Below, piece by piece: positions 41,580-49,418 of a DNA stretch of 49,418 bases. How positions within the stretch are numbered: the first letter of the stretch is position 1; every line of letters starts with the position of its first letter. Origin of the DNA: JAVHYG01 sp040390025 (GTDB taxonomy: Bacteria > Pseudomonadota > Gammaproteobacteria > Diplorickettsiales > Diplorickettsiaceae); assembly GCA_040390025.1 (NCBI GenBank), contig JAZJZD010000003.1, positions 1 to 49,418 on the forward strand, read 5' to 3'. The translations under genes were made by a program, and so were the position numbers. Below the pieces are notes generated by a model that did not search any database, was not told the DNA's origin, and saw only the letters and a program-made list of their open reading frames with translations.

Positions 41580-42140
41580 ATGAAGAGTATTCGGTTAACA
41601 TCTTTGGCGCTGTTCGTAGTAACTTGTTCCGTATTAGCCGGTTGTAAACAGTCCGCTCCGACGGCTGCAACGGTTACTCCGACTGCGACCAATACCGATC
41701 AAGTAAAACTAGCTGTCGTTGATATGCAAGCTGTACTACAGAAAGCTCCGCAGATAGCTAAAATTAATGATAGTTTAACGAAGCAGTTTAAAGGGCGGCA
41801 AGATAAAATTATGCAAGCACAACATAATTTACAGACGGAAACCCAAAACTTAGAGAAAAATGCGGCAATTATGAAGGCCGATGAGCGTACCAATCTAGAA
41901 AATAAGATTATTACGGATCGTAATAACGTTCAAACCATGGTCGCTTCTTTTCAAAAAGACCTTTCTAAACAGCAAAGTGACTCCTTACATAACTTTAGTC
42001 AGCAATTAGACGGCGTTGTGAGTAGGCTTGCTTCGCAAACGGGGCTCGATCTTGTTATCCAGAAGGGTAGTACCTTATATGCTAAAAATAATCTAGACAT
42101 AACCCCACAGGTTTTAGAGGCCTTAAAAAGGGCTGGGTAA
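41580..42140 (+). CDS. skp: Skp/OmpH-family periplasmic chaperone, predicted lipoprotein, 186 aa
   Basis: Chaperone that holds unfolded outer-membrane proteins on the way to BamA. The Skp fold shows as KLAVVDMQAVLQKAPQIAKI, a long coiled-coil arm (about 70-140), and a C-terminal strand region TGLDLVIQKGSTLYAKN. Unlike classical Skp, the signal sequence ends in a lipobox LAGC (Cys about residue 22), then a Thr/Ala/Pro-rich linker, predicting a membrane-anchored lipoprotein. ATG 41580 is chosen for AAGGAG at 41568-41573; the frame is open back to 41553. Confidence 0.9.
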   Translation: MKSIRLTSLALFVVTCSVLAGCKQSAPTAATVTPTATNTDQVKLAVVDMQAVLQKAPQIAKINDSLTKQFKGRQDKIMQAQHNLQTETQNLEKNAAIMKADERTNLENKIITDRNNVQTMVASFQKDLSKQQSDSLHNFSQQLDGVVSRLASQTGLDLVIQKGSTLYAKNNLDITPQVLEALKRAG

Positions 42141-42162
42141 TAAAAAAAGTATATTCACACAA

Positions 42163-42223
42163 TTGGGTTTTCGGCAAGTGCCGCGAAATTGCGAACCGAG
42201 CGGAAACGCTGCAGAAAACCCAA
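42163..42223. repeat. Structured inverted repeat between skp and lpxD
   Basis: TTGGGTTTTC (42163-42172) and GAAAACCCAA (42214-42223) pair perfectly. The 41-nt interior can form two smaller stems (GGC-AAGT-GCC and CCG-AG-CGG). There is no T-run. Possible REP-like element, RNA-stability structure or weak terminator. Confidence 0.5.
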
Positions 42224-42286
42224 GCGCAAAGAGTATATCCATAACTTAAGTTAATTCTTTTAAAAAAGCCTAGAGCTAGGTGCATT

Positions 42287-43381
42287 TTGCAGCGTTCTTA
42301 CCGACTAGAAGAAATAGCCCGTATAATTAATGCTGATTTAAAAGGCGATCCCAATTGCCTGATTAGCGGTATTATGACGCTGCAAAATGCAAAGCCAGGT
42401 CAAGTTTCATTTTTAGATAATCAACGTTATCTAAAGTACCTACCTCAAACAAAAGCTTCTGCTGTTATTTTACGAGCTGAACATAAGAGGCAAGCCCCCT
42501 TGTCTTGTCATGTTTTAGTTACTTCCGACCCTTATCTTGCTTTTGCAAAAATTGCTCAGCTTTTTGAAAGGGAAAAATCATATGTAGTAGGTATTCATCC
42601 GACATGCATTATCGGTAAGAATTGTAAGATTGATGGTAGTGTATCGATTGCCCCTTTTTGTGTATTGGGTAACAATGTTTGTTTAGAACAAGGGGTTATT
42701 ATTGGGGCAGGATGTAGTATAGGCGAGGATGTTACTATCGGTGCGAAGAGTCGTTTGGAAGCTAATGTTACTTTATATGCAGACACAATTATTGGCGAAC
42801 GCGTGATAATACACAGTGGAAGCGTTATTGGCAGTGATGGTTTTGGTTTAGCGAAAGAAAAAGAAAACTGGATAAAGATACCTCAATTAGGTAGAGTACA
42901 AATAGGAAATGATGTAGAAATAGGCGCTAACGTAACTATTGATCGGGGTGCTTTAGAAGATACTTTTATCGATACAGGCGTTAAATTAGATAACCAGATT
43001 CAAATAGGCCACAATGTGCGCATTGGATCAAATACGGTTATTGCTGGTTGTACGGGTATTGCCGGGAGTACGCATATAGGCAAGAACTGTATGGTAGGCG
43101 GTGGCGTCTGCATCAATGGGCATATTGAGATTGCAGATAATGTATGCATCACGGGTATGTCCAGTGTCGTACATTCTATACCCGCGGCGGGAATATATTC
43201 CTCAACCCAATCAGTACAACCGCAACGTGAATGGCACAAAAACAGTGTTCGATTTCGCCATCTTGATAAAATGGCTAGAAATTTAAGACGAATAGAAACA
43301 ATGTTAATTGTAAAAACCAGCAATCATTGCTTCAAATTAAAAAATTTCATTAATAAATTAAAAAAATTATTTTGTGGATAG
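42287..43381 (+). CDS. lpxD: UDP-3-O-acylglucosamine N-acyltransferase LpxD, 364 aa
   Basis: Third step of lipid A synthesis, adding the N-linked acyl chain. N-terminal uridine-binding domain (RLEEIARIINADLKGDPN, SFLDNQRYLKYLPQTKASAV), then a left-handed beta-helix of hexapeptide repeats (about 100-320) with the catalytic His in NQIQIGHNVRIG. C-terminal helix and a basic extension of about 20 residues (to KLKKLFCG) beyond the E. coli length (341). TTG start at 42287. Confidence 0.95.
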   Translation: MQRSYRLEEIARIINADLKGDPNCLISGIMTLQNAKPGQVSFLDNQRYLKYLPQTKASAVILRAEHKRQAPLSCHVLVTSDPYLAFAKIAQLFEREKSYVVGIHPTCIIGKNCKIDGSVSIAPFCVLGNNVCLEQGVIIGAGCSIGEDVTIGAKSRLEANVTLYADTIIGERVIIHSGSVIGSDGFGLAKEKENWIKIPQLGRVQIGNDVEIGANVTIDRGALEDTFIDTGVKLDNQIQIGHNVRIGSNTVIAGCTGIAGSTHIGKNCMVGGGVCINGHIEIADNVCITGMSSVVHSIPAAGIYSSTQSVQPQREWHKNSVRFRHLDKMARNLRRIETMLIVKTSNHCFKLKNFINKLKKLFCG

Positions 43382-43413
43382 ATTAAGAACAAAGATTAAA
43401 CAAGGTAAGCATT

Positions 43414-43878
43414 ATGATTAAAACGATGGATATACAAGAAATACTCAATTATTTACCGCAGCGCTATCCTATTTTAATGATCGATAAAGTTATTTCCATT
43501 GTGCCCAGCGAATCAATTGTGGCAATTAAAAATGTGACGGTGAATGAGCCCTATTTTTTAGGTCATTTTCCTGGGAAGCCGATCATGCCGGGTGTACTTA
43601 TTTTAGAGGCTATGGCCCAAGCAACAGGAATTCTTGCACTTTTCTCTAATAAAGAACGTGATAAGGAAGGTTTTTTATATCTTTTTGCCGGTATTGACGG
43701 GGTTCGTTTTAGACGCCAAGTGATTCCGGGTGATCAATTGCGAATTGAAGCAAATGTAAATTGGATAAAAAAAGATATATGGAATTGTACTGTGTTAGCT
43801 AAAGTAGATGAGACAGTTGCTTGCGAAGCTCAAATCATGGGTGCTGGTCAAGACACTAATAAAGACACTAAATTATGA
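43414..43878 (+). CDS. fabZ: 3-hydroxyacyl-ACP dehydratase FabZ, 154 aa
   Basis: Hotdog-fold dehydratase of fatty-acid elongation, drawing on the same 3-hydroxyacyl-ACP pool as LpxA and LpxD. Start MIKTMDIQEILNYLPQRYPI, catalytic His in FLGHFPGKPIMPG, catalytic Glu in LILEAMAQ. AGGTAAG before the ATG. Overlaps lpxA by 4 bp. Length matches E. coli (151). Confidence 0.98.
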   Translation: MIKTMDIQEILNYLPQRYPILMIDKVISIVPSESIVAIKNVTVNEPYFLGHFPGKPIMPGVLILEAMAQATGILALFSNKERDKEGFLYLFAGIDGVRFRRQVIPGDQLRIEANVNWIKKDIWNCTVLAKVDETVACEAQIMGAGQDTNKDTKL

Positions 43879-44648
43879 TTGATTTGCATGCCATTGTTGA
43901 TCCAAAAGCTAAGTTAGCAGAAAACGTGTCTGTGGGGCCTTGGACTATTATTGGACCGGATGTCGAAATAGGTTCTGGTACGATAATAGGTTCCCATGTT
44001 GTCCTAAAGGGCCCAACAAAAATAGGTGTAAATAATAAAATTTATCCATTTGCATCGGTAGGTGATAACCCTCAAGACAAAAAATACCAAGGGGAAAAAA
44101 CGTACTTAGAAATTGGCGATCACAATGTCATACGCGAGTATTGCACGATTAATCGAGGTACCACGCAAGATAAGGGCATTACGAAAATAGGAAACCACAA
44201 TCTTTTTATGGTGGGATCGCATATTGCCCATGATTGTATTATTGGTAACCATACTATTTTTGTGAACAACGTAGCATTAGCCGGTCATGTGACAGTTGGA
44301 GATCATGCTATTTTAGGTGCTTATAGTGCCGTCCATCAATTTTGTCAGGTTGGAGAATATAGTTTTATTGCGGCAGGTAGTATGGTGAGGCAAAATGTTT
44401 TACCTTATATTTTGGTTGAAGGAGGGCACGATGCCAGGGCATGCGGTCTGAATAAAGAAGGTTTAAAAAGAAATGGATTTAGCAATGAAGCAATTTCTAG
44501 CTTAAAACGTTCTTATAAAATAATTTTTCGTGAAAATTTAACCGTAGAACAAGCCTTAGAAGAATTAAAATCTTCAGCGGCAGATTATCCCCAAGTAAAG
44601 TTAATGGCCGCTGCACTCGAAAACTCTGATCGTGGCATCATTCGCTAA
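43875..44648 (+). CDS. lpxA: UDP-N-acetylglucosamine acyltransferase LpxA, 257 aa
   Basis: First step of lipid A synthesis. Left-handed beta-helix of hexapeptide repeats from about residue 8; catalytic His in GSHIAHDCIIGN; C-terminal helical part with GLNKEGLKRNGFS. E. coli 262 aa. It starts by ATGA overlap with fabZ and overlaps lpxB by 17 bp, so the three are translationally linked. Confidence 0.98.
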   Translation: MIDLHAIVDPKAKLAENVSVGPWTIIGPDVEIGSGTIIGSHVVLKGPTKIGVNNKIYPFASVGDNPQDKKYQGEKTYLEIGDHNVIREYCTINRGTTQDKGITKIGNHNLFMVGSHIAHDCIIGNHTIFVNNVALAGHVTVGDHAILGAYSAVHQFCQVGEYSFIAAGSMVRQNVLPYILVEGGHDARACGLNKEGLKRNGFSNEAISSLKRSYKIIFRENLTVEQALEELKSSAADYPQVKLMAAALENSDRGIIR

Positions 44649-45795
44649 AAGACCTTTACGCATTGGCATCGTAGCAGGGGAGGCTTCAGCCGATTTATTA
44701 GCGGCGGATTTACTTAAATCATTAAAATTAAGAGGAATACCCTTTATTGCAGAAGGGATAGCGGGTCCTGAAATGCAGAAGCAAGGATGTCGTTCTTTGT
44801 TTCCTATGGAAACACTTTCCGTAATGGGTTTAGGGGAAATTCTTAAACAACTTCCCGAATTATTACGCGTACGCCGTCAGCTTATCCACTATTTTATTTC
44901 TAATCCGCCGGATGTTTTTATTGGCGTCGATGCGCCTGAATTTAATTTGGATGTAGAAAAGAAATTAAAACAACACGCTATACCTACTGTTCATTATGTG
45001 AGTCCCAGTGTATGGGCATGGCGGCGTTGGCGATTAAAAAAAATAGCCAAAGGGGTAGATTTAATGCTAACCCTTTTTCCTTTTGAAAAACGGTTTTATG
45101 AAGAATATTCTATTCCCGTGGAATGTGTGGGTCACCCTCTTGCAGATGTGATTCCTTTAGAAAGTGATACTCTGCTTGCACGGCAAAGCTTAGCACTTCC
45201 TGAGTCAGCACAAATTATTGCATTATTGCCCGGAAGTCGGCGTAATGAAATTGATTATCTAGGTCGTTTATTTCTTGAAACTGCCCAACGCTGCCAGAAA
45301 AAAAATCCTGCACTTGTTTTTGTAACGGCGATGATCAATAAAGAAAGGGAGGCACAATTTTCTTTACTAAAAAGAACGATAGCACCTGAATTACCTTTAA
45401 TTCTGATACAAGGACAATCCCGCCAGGTCATGGCTGCTGCCGATGTAATTTTATTGGCATCAGGTACAGCTACATTAGAAGCCATGCTACTTAAAAAACC
45501 AATGGTTGTTGCCTATAGAATGAGTGCTTTATCGTATTGTATGGCGAAGCTTCTCATAAAAGTCGATCATATTGCTTTACCCAATTTATTAGCCAATAAA
45601 CCGTTAGTACCGGAATTTATTCAAGAGAATGCAACATCCGAAAATCTATCACAGGCATTATTTTGTTATTTGAATAATCCAAACATTGCAAGTACACTAC
45701 AAAAAGAATTTTTAGTGTTGCATCAACAATTGCGTGGTAACGCCAGTGAAAAAGCAGTAAATGCCATACTTAAACTTTTAAATTACCCAGCCTGA
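44632..45795 (+). CDS. lpxB: Lipid-A-disaccharide synthase LpxB, 387 aa
   Basis: GT-B glycosyltransferase joining UDP-diacylglucosamine and lipid X. Shows IGIVAGEASADLLAADLLKS, GVDAPEFNLDVEKKL, HYVSPSVWAWRRWR, LLPGSRRNEI and ASGTATLEAML. E. coli 382 aa. GTG start at 44632 inside the lpxA end; no better start is available. Followed by the inverted repeat at 45823-45922. Confidence 0.96.
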   Translation: MASFAKRPLRIGIVAGEASADLLAADLLKSLKLRGIPFIAEGIAGPEMQKQGCRSLFPMETLSVMGLGEILKQLPELLRVRRQLIHYFISNPPDVFIGVDAPEFNLDVEKKLKQHAIPTVHYVSPSVWAWRRWRLKKIAKGVDLMLTLFPFEKRFYEEYSIPVECVGHPLADVIPLESDTLLARQSLALPESAQIIALLPGSRRNEIDYLGRLFLETAQRCQKKNPALVFVTAMINKEREAQFSLLKRTIAPELPLILIQGQSRQVMAAADVILLASGTATLEAMLLKKPMVVAYRMSALSYCMAKLLIKVDHIALPNLLANKPLVPEFIQENATSENLSQALFCYLNNPNIASTLQKEFLVLHQQLRGNASEKAVNAILKLLNYPA

Positions 45796-45822
45796 ACCTT
45801 TATTAAAGTATTTTAAAATAGC

Positions 45823-45922
45823 GTTGTTATTGCGAGCCCGGCACCTATCTTAAGAATATTTGGTCAAAGGAAGCTGATTCAATGTCGTACTCTTTGTGAA
45901 GATAGGTGCGGGGCGCAGCAAC
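45823..45922. repeat. Long inverted repeat (REP/MITE-like) between lpxB and rnhB
   Basis: GTTATTGCGAGCCCGGCACC with TATCTT (45826-45851) is the imperfect reverse complement of AAGATAGGTGCGGGGCGCAG with CAAC (45899-45922); the inner 11 bp (GCACCTATCTT) are perfect. The arms enclose about 47 nt. GTTATTGCGAGC is typical of dispersed bacterial palindromes. It might also serve as a terminator for the lpx operon. Confidence 0.6.
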
Positions 45923-45995
45923 CCAGGCAAAACACGATGATGAAGAAAGTATTGGTAATCTTATTTTACCTCCCTACGTGAAAAGATCATCCCAT

Positions 45996-46571
45996 ATGGA
46001 AAATCTATGTATAGCCGGAGTCGATGAAGCAGGACGCGGTCCACTTGCCGGTCCGGTTATTGCAGCGGCAGTTATTTTAGATTGTAAAAAAAAGATTTAC
46101 GGTCTAGCAGACTCTAAATTACTTACTGCAAAAAAACGTGAATATCTAGCAAATAAAATTCAAGAAAGAGCTAAAGCATGGTCGATTGGACGAGCAGAAG
46201 TTGAAGAGATTGATCACATCAATATTTTTCAAGCGACTTTATTGGCTATGCAGCGAGCAGTGTTAGCATTAACATTATTACCTAGTCTTGTTTTAGTGGA
46301 TGGCAAACATTGTCCCAAACTTAAATGTCCCAGCCAAGCCATTATTAAGGGTGATCAAAAAATAGCCGAGATCAGTGCGGCTTCTATATTAGCCAAAGTA
46401 CATAGAGATGCCGAAATGCGTTTACTTGATCTCCAATATCCAGGCTATGGTTTTGCAAAACATAAAGGTTATGCAACAGAAGAACATCGACAGATATTAA
46501 AAAAACGAGGCCCTACCATAATACATCGGCGTTCTTTTTCACCTGTTAATCAATACGAGATTTTATTCTAG
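45996..46571 (+). CDS. rnhB: Ribonuclease HII, 191 aa
   Basis: Removes ribonucleotides and RNA primers from DNA. GVDEAGRGPLAGPV (Asp-Glu of the active site), LADSKLL, VDGKHCPK and GDQKIAEISAASILAKVHRD are all present. E. coli 198 aa. I choose ATG 45996 (MENLCIAGVDEAGRG). The frame stays open back to a GTG inside the inverted repeat, but that part is not conserved. Convergent with the 834-aa gene, 9 bp apart. Confidence 0.96.
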   Translation: MENLCIAGVDEAGRGPLAGPVIAAAVILDCKKKIYGLADSKLLTAKKREYLANKIQERAKAWSIGRAEVEEIDHINIFQATLLAMQRAVLALTLLPSLVLVDGKHCPKLKCPSQAIIKGDQKIAEISAASILAKVHRDAEMRLLDLQYPGYGFAKHKGYATEEHRQILKKRGPTIIHRRSFSPVNQYEILF

Positions 46572-46580
46572 ATAATAAAT

Positions 46581-49085
46581 TTATTCTTTGCGCAAGCAAT
46601 AAGAGTGCTGGGGTTTAGTTTTTTGATCGGGCGTGACTGTGTTCTTCTCTTCTGATGTTTGGTAAAAAAAATGTCTAGCGTTAGCTTGGCTAATTGAGCT
46701 TGTTTGTCGTCGCTCCCCTATTTCAGTTCTTTCAATGCTTGGCATGTTAGAATTATTATTAGCAGTACTAGTAGGGATTCTAGAATCCGTTTGGCGTTGT
46801 TCTATTATCGGTGCATTCGCTTCACCTGAGCTAGCAGTGAAATTCGTTTTATGTTTACCGAGAAGTTTGCTTACTAAAGACTTTATAAGGAACTTAAGTT
46901 CTTGAAAAAAAGAAAAAGATTTCTTACCTTCTTTACTTAATTTTCTAGTTATTTCCACGAAAAATTTTTGATAGCCGTTTTGAAAAGAGAAAGGGTAGTT
47001 TGCCATTAGGAACTTAAGACCATTTTCTAAAATTTCTGCTAAATGGCCTTCGGATGCTAAACTATTTTTAATCATTTCTGTATTTTTACTTTTAGCGGTT
47101 AGTAAAAATTTAGTTAAGTCTGCAGCAAGCCTACTTTCTTTTTTCTGTTTTTTTGTATATTTTAATTTTTTAAGTTTGGATAATAAGTTTTTAGCAATAG
47201 AAATTTTTTGTGAAGTAAGTTTTCTGTTAGGACTTATAAGGTTATTGTCAAGACTTCTTTTTCTACGGCGACAGTAGTCTTCGAGTTTCTGTTTGATTTC
47301 TACGCATAGGCTATCAATTTGGCAAGCTTCTGCATTAAAGAAAGCTTCATTTTTAGCTGGTTTATAAAACTTGTCTACTTTCTCTTCGAGTGTATTTTCC
47401 TTTAATGCAAGGTGTAAAGCAGCTAACCATTTAGTTCTGAAATGAGCAACTTGGTTTCCCCTGATGCATTGATAGGCAGAAAAAAATTGCAGTAATTCCT
47501 GGTTATTATTTTTTATATAAGTGCTATTTAGTAAGGCAAGAAATATCTTAAGCGCGCTTTCTGACATCTTTTTAATGGATGTTTCCCATTTGGTTTGATT
47601 CGGATTTAAAACTTTCAAGGCTGTTAGCAATCTTGCTTCTAGAATTTGGCGTTTCGCTTGTTTTGGAGAGGTTTTTTCTGCATAGATATTTTTTTCATTG
47701 AGCCCCTCAATTAACTTATTTACATTGCCATCTTCCCAACTTATACCTGAAGTCAATTCTTTATCTGTATTCGCATGATGGATTAGAATAGCTTTTCCCG
47801 GGTTATGTTTCATTGCCAATTGTTCCATAACACTTAAGCCACCACCGCGGATAATGATGAAATTACTACGCGTCATTAATGCAGCTATTTCTTTATCACC
47901 CTGATTGCCTAAACAGATGATTTCTTTACCTGCATACTTTTCTTTTTTATTTATTCGTGCGATTTTATTAATAATCATTTTATTATTACCAAAAACAAAC
48001 ACTTTATCGAAACCACTTTTGAGCAAGGTTTCAATATATTTGGTCGTATCCTTTCCTGCCTGACTGCCTAACATGATGGATGCAATCAATTCGTTTGCGT
48101 TAATAGAGAATTTTTTTTCAGTTTCTTTATGCCACTTTAAAGTGATTTCTGTAGGTATATGAAATTTATTGCTGTTATCTAAATCGGGATCTTTGAAACC
48201 CGCTCTTACCATTGGATTTTGATCCGCAGGTACGTCATACACACCTGCAAAATGATATCCATCAGGAAAGAAGCGTTGTAAAATATCCTCTTTGAGGCCA
48301 ACAGCGTATAACTTCATTTGTCTCTGTTGTTTAAGAGATAACTTAGTCAAGGGATTAAAAAAATGCACGGCGCCTTCTGTCGGTAAATCTGTCATGTACT
48401 GATGAATGATAACTTTAGGAAAAGGAAGCCGATTTTCTTCCAACCATTGATTATATTTAAGAACCGCATCACATAAAGCAGGTAATGCCATAGCTTGCGT
48501 GCTGATTATTTCAGTATAAGGCGTTTTAACGATGGCTGCGGCTGTTAAGCTATTTAAAAAATAATTTACAACGTGAGGATAATTTTTTTTATCACTTTTA
48601 GCTTGTAACCTCACTAATTTTTTTAGATCACTAACTTGATTGTTTCGTTGTAATATGTTCCAGACTGCTACGCTAGCATAGCCTGCGGGGTAAGTATCAA
48701 GCAACATATCTTGATAAAAACGTTGTTCCTTTCTTTTTTCATTTTCATTGAGTGAATTGATTTCGTTATCGAAGCTTATCCTATCAGGTAATATCGGATA
48801 AGATGTAGGTTTAACTGCCGCTTGAAAAACTGCACCTACACCGTAGGCATGCATAAAACCTATAGCAGTTTCTATCGTGGCTTGCGTAGGCGAAGGAGGG
48901 TTTTTAGCAAATAATACTGGCTTGTATTTCGTAAACTTAATATTTTTATATTGATATTGTAAATATTGTTGTAGGCCTTGAATAGCGGCAATATGTCCGC
49001 CACCGCCACTGCAAGCAATGAGCAGAGGTTGTCTTAATTCATTGTAAGATGCTTCACTGACATAGACAGCATTTTCAATTGCCAT
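46581..49085 (-). CDS. GT-B glycosyltransferase-like protein, 834 aa, candidate secreted effector
   Basis: Residues 20-460 look like a GT-B (MurG/monogalactosyldiacylglycerol-synthase-like) enzyme: LLIACSGGGGHIAAIQGLQQ (nucleotide-sugar fold start, 21-40), a central VFVFGNN strand, and IIIRGGGLSVMEQLAM (about 412-427), the usual GGG-x-S/T-x2-E sugar-nucleotide clamp. The rest (about 500-740) is helical, Lys-rich and unlike known enzymes, with a basic cluster CRRRKRS (about 604-610). The last 90 residues are polar and probably disordered, ending EEKNTVTPDQ and then KPQHSYCLRKE. No signal peptide. An enzyme core plus helical and disordered tail in this lineage suggests a Dot/Icm-type effector; acceptor and secretion are inferred. 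Weak ribosome binding site. Confidence 0.75.
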   Translation of the reverse strand: MAIENAVYVSEASYNELRQPLLIACSGGGGHIAAIQGLQQYLQYQYKNIKFTKYKPVLFAKNPPSPTQATIETAIGFMHAYGVGAVFQAAVKPTSYPILPDRISFDNEINSLNENEKRKEQRFYQDMLLDTYPAGYASVAVWNILQRNNQVSDLKKLVRLQAKSDKKNYPHVVNYFLNSLTAAAIVKTPYTEIISTQAMALPALCDAVLKYNQWLEENRLPFPKVIIHQYMTDLPTEGAVHFFNPLTKLSLKQQRQMKLYAVGLKEDILQRFFPDGYHFAGVYDVPADQNPMVRAGFKDPDLDNSNKFHIPTEITLKWHKETEKKFSINANELIASIMLGSQAGKDTTKYIETLLKSGFDKVFVFGNNKMIINKIARINKKEKYAGKEIICLGNQGDKEIAALMTRSNFIIIRGGGLSVMEQLAMKHNPGKAILIHHANTDKELTSGISWEDGNVNKLIEGLNEKNIYAEKTSPKQAKRQILEARLLTALKVLNPNQTKWETSIKKMSESALKIFLALLNSTYIKNNNQELLQFFSAYQCIRGNQVAHFRTKWLAALHLALKENTLEEKVDKFYKPAKNEAFFNAEACQIDSLCVEIKQKLEDYCRRRKRSLDNNLISPNRKLTSQKISIAKNLLSKLKKLKYTKKQKKESRLAADLTKFLLTAKSKNTEMIKNSLASEGHLAEILENGLKFLMANYPFSFQNGYQKFFVEITRKLSKEGKKSFSFFQELKFLIKSLVSKLLGKHKTNFTASSGEANAPIIEQRQTDSRIPTSTANNNSNMPSIERTEIGERRQTSSISQANARHFFYQTSEEKNTVTPDQKTKPQHSYCLRKE

Positions 49086-49418
49086 AATTTTTTCGATACC
49101 TATTATTTATTATTTTTAGAGTTAGGCGAGCAGATGATAAATTTTATTTAAGAAATAACAAGTATTCTTCGTATGGAAATTTAAATTATTTTAAATTTTT
49201 TTAAAACTTTAAAATAAGTGTCAATGGATGCTGTATTTAATTTATTAAATAAAATTAAAAAAATTTAAATTTTTTGTAACGTTGTGTTAAACTAGTTCAA
49301 CTTATATGCAAGTTGTTTATAAGTTACTTAAAGTGTTCTTCCCTACTTGACAATATTATTCTTAGGGGTAGAATGCGCAGTCCTTGGGTTTGTGGCCTGA
49401 GGGAATTTAGGGATTAGT
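49086..49418. other. AT-rich non-coding right edge
   Basis: 333 bases without a gene. Contains a near-palindrome GTTAAACTAGTTCAAC (49286-49301), an AACTTAT/ATAAGTT inverted repeat (49299-49325), and the strong outward promoter listed next. The promoter of the minus-strand 834-aa gene must also lie here but is not distinct. Confidence 0.4.
49347..49374 (+). promoter_or_regulatory. Strong sigma-70 promoter reading out of the window
   Basis: TTGACA (49347-49352) and TAGAAT (49369-49374) with a 16-nt spacer, followed by GC-rich GCGCAG. The gene it serves starts beyond the right edge. The strong -35 and GC-rich start zone are reminiscent of stable-RNA or highly expressed genes. Confidence 0.6.

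Noticed and set aside
1..49418. CRISPR array or cas genes
   Set aside because: No regularly spaced identical repeats were seen and no Cas-like protein is encoded.

Overview
The window looks like a chromosomal segment of an AT-rich, host-associated gammaproteobacterium, most likely Legionellales (Coxiellaceae, a Rickettsiella/Diplorickettsia-like lineage). The evidence is the lipid A/BAM gene order, gammaproteobacterial types of Hda, IHF-beta, WrbA and DgkA, and very large eukaryote-directed multidomain proteins beside decayed mobile DNA. The assignment is inferred from gene content only.

Region 1 (1 to about 26.7 kb) is accessory. It holds an AAA/DUF4143 ATPase, a GNAT/DUF1778 toxin-antitoxin pair, a 2422-codon helical-repeat protein, a GST and a SIMPL-domain protein. 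It continues with a 2191-aa mosaic protein (Ulp1-like cysteine protease, NB-ARC ATPase, hydrophobic pore-like segment, beta-rich tail), small membrane proteins, an Rpn-family nuclease, a ribbon-helix-helix protein facing a LuxR-type regulator, a CI/LexA-like repressor, a D-amino-acid oxidase and two truncated metabolic genes. It ends at an intact tRNA-Asn gene on the minus strand. Partial copies of this tRNA and its downstream flank lie in the same orientation at 20681-20970 (identical, 290 bp), 1990-2102 (degenerate) and perhaps 619-672 (very degenerate). This is the pattern left by repeated integration or recombination at a tRNA gene. No integrase gene was found.

Region 2 (26.7 to 33 kb) is core: rplU-rpmA-obgE, ihfB divergent from pgsA-hda, wrbA, and dgkA-eptA-like on the minus strand.

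Region 3 (33 to 46.6 kb) is the envelope/translation run rpsB-tsf-pyrH-frr-uppS-cdsA-dxr-bamA-skp-lpxD-fabZ-lpxA-lpxB-rnhB, mostly overlapping or tightly spaced. Together these genes supply isoprenoid and undecaprenyl carriers, CDP-diacylglycerol, lipid A precursors and outer-membrane protein assembly. rseP, usually between cdsA/dxr and bamA, is not here, and Skp is predicted to be a lipoprotein.

Region 4 (46.6 to 49.4 kb) has an 834-aa GT-B-type glycosyltransferase-like protein on the minus strand, a candidate secreted effector, followed by an AT-rich gap with a strong promoter reading out of the right edge.
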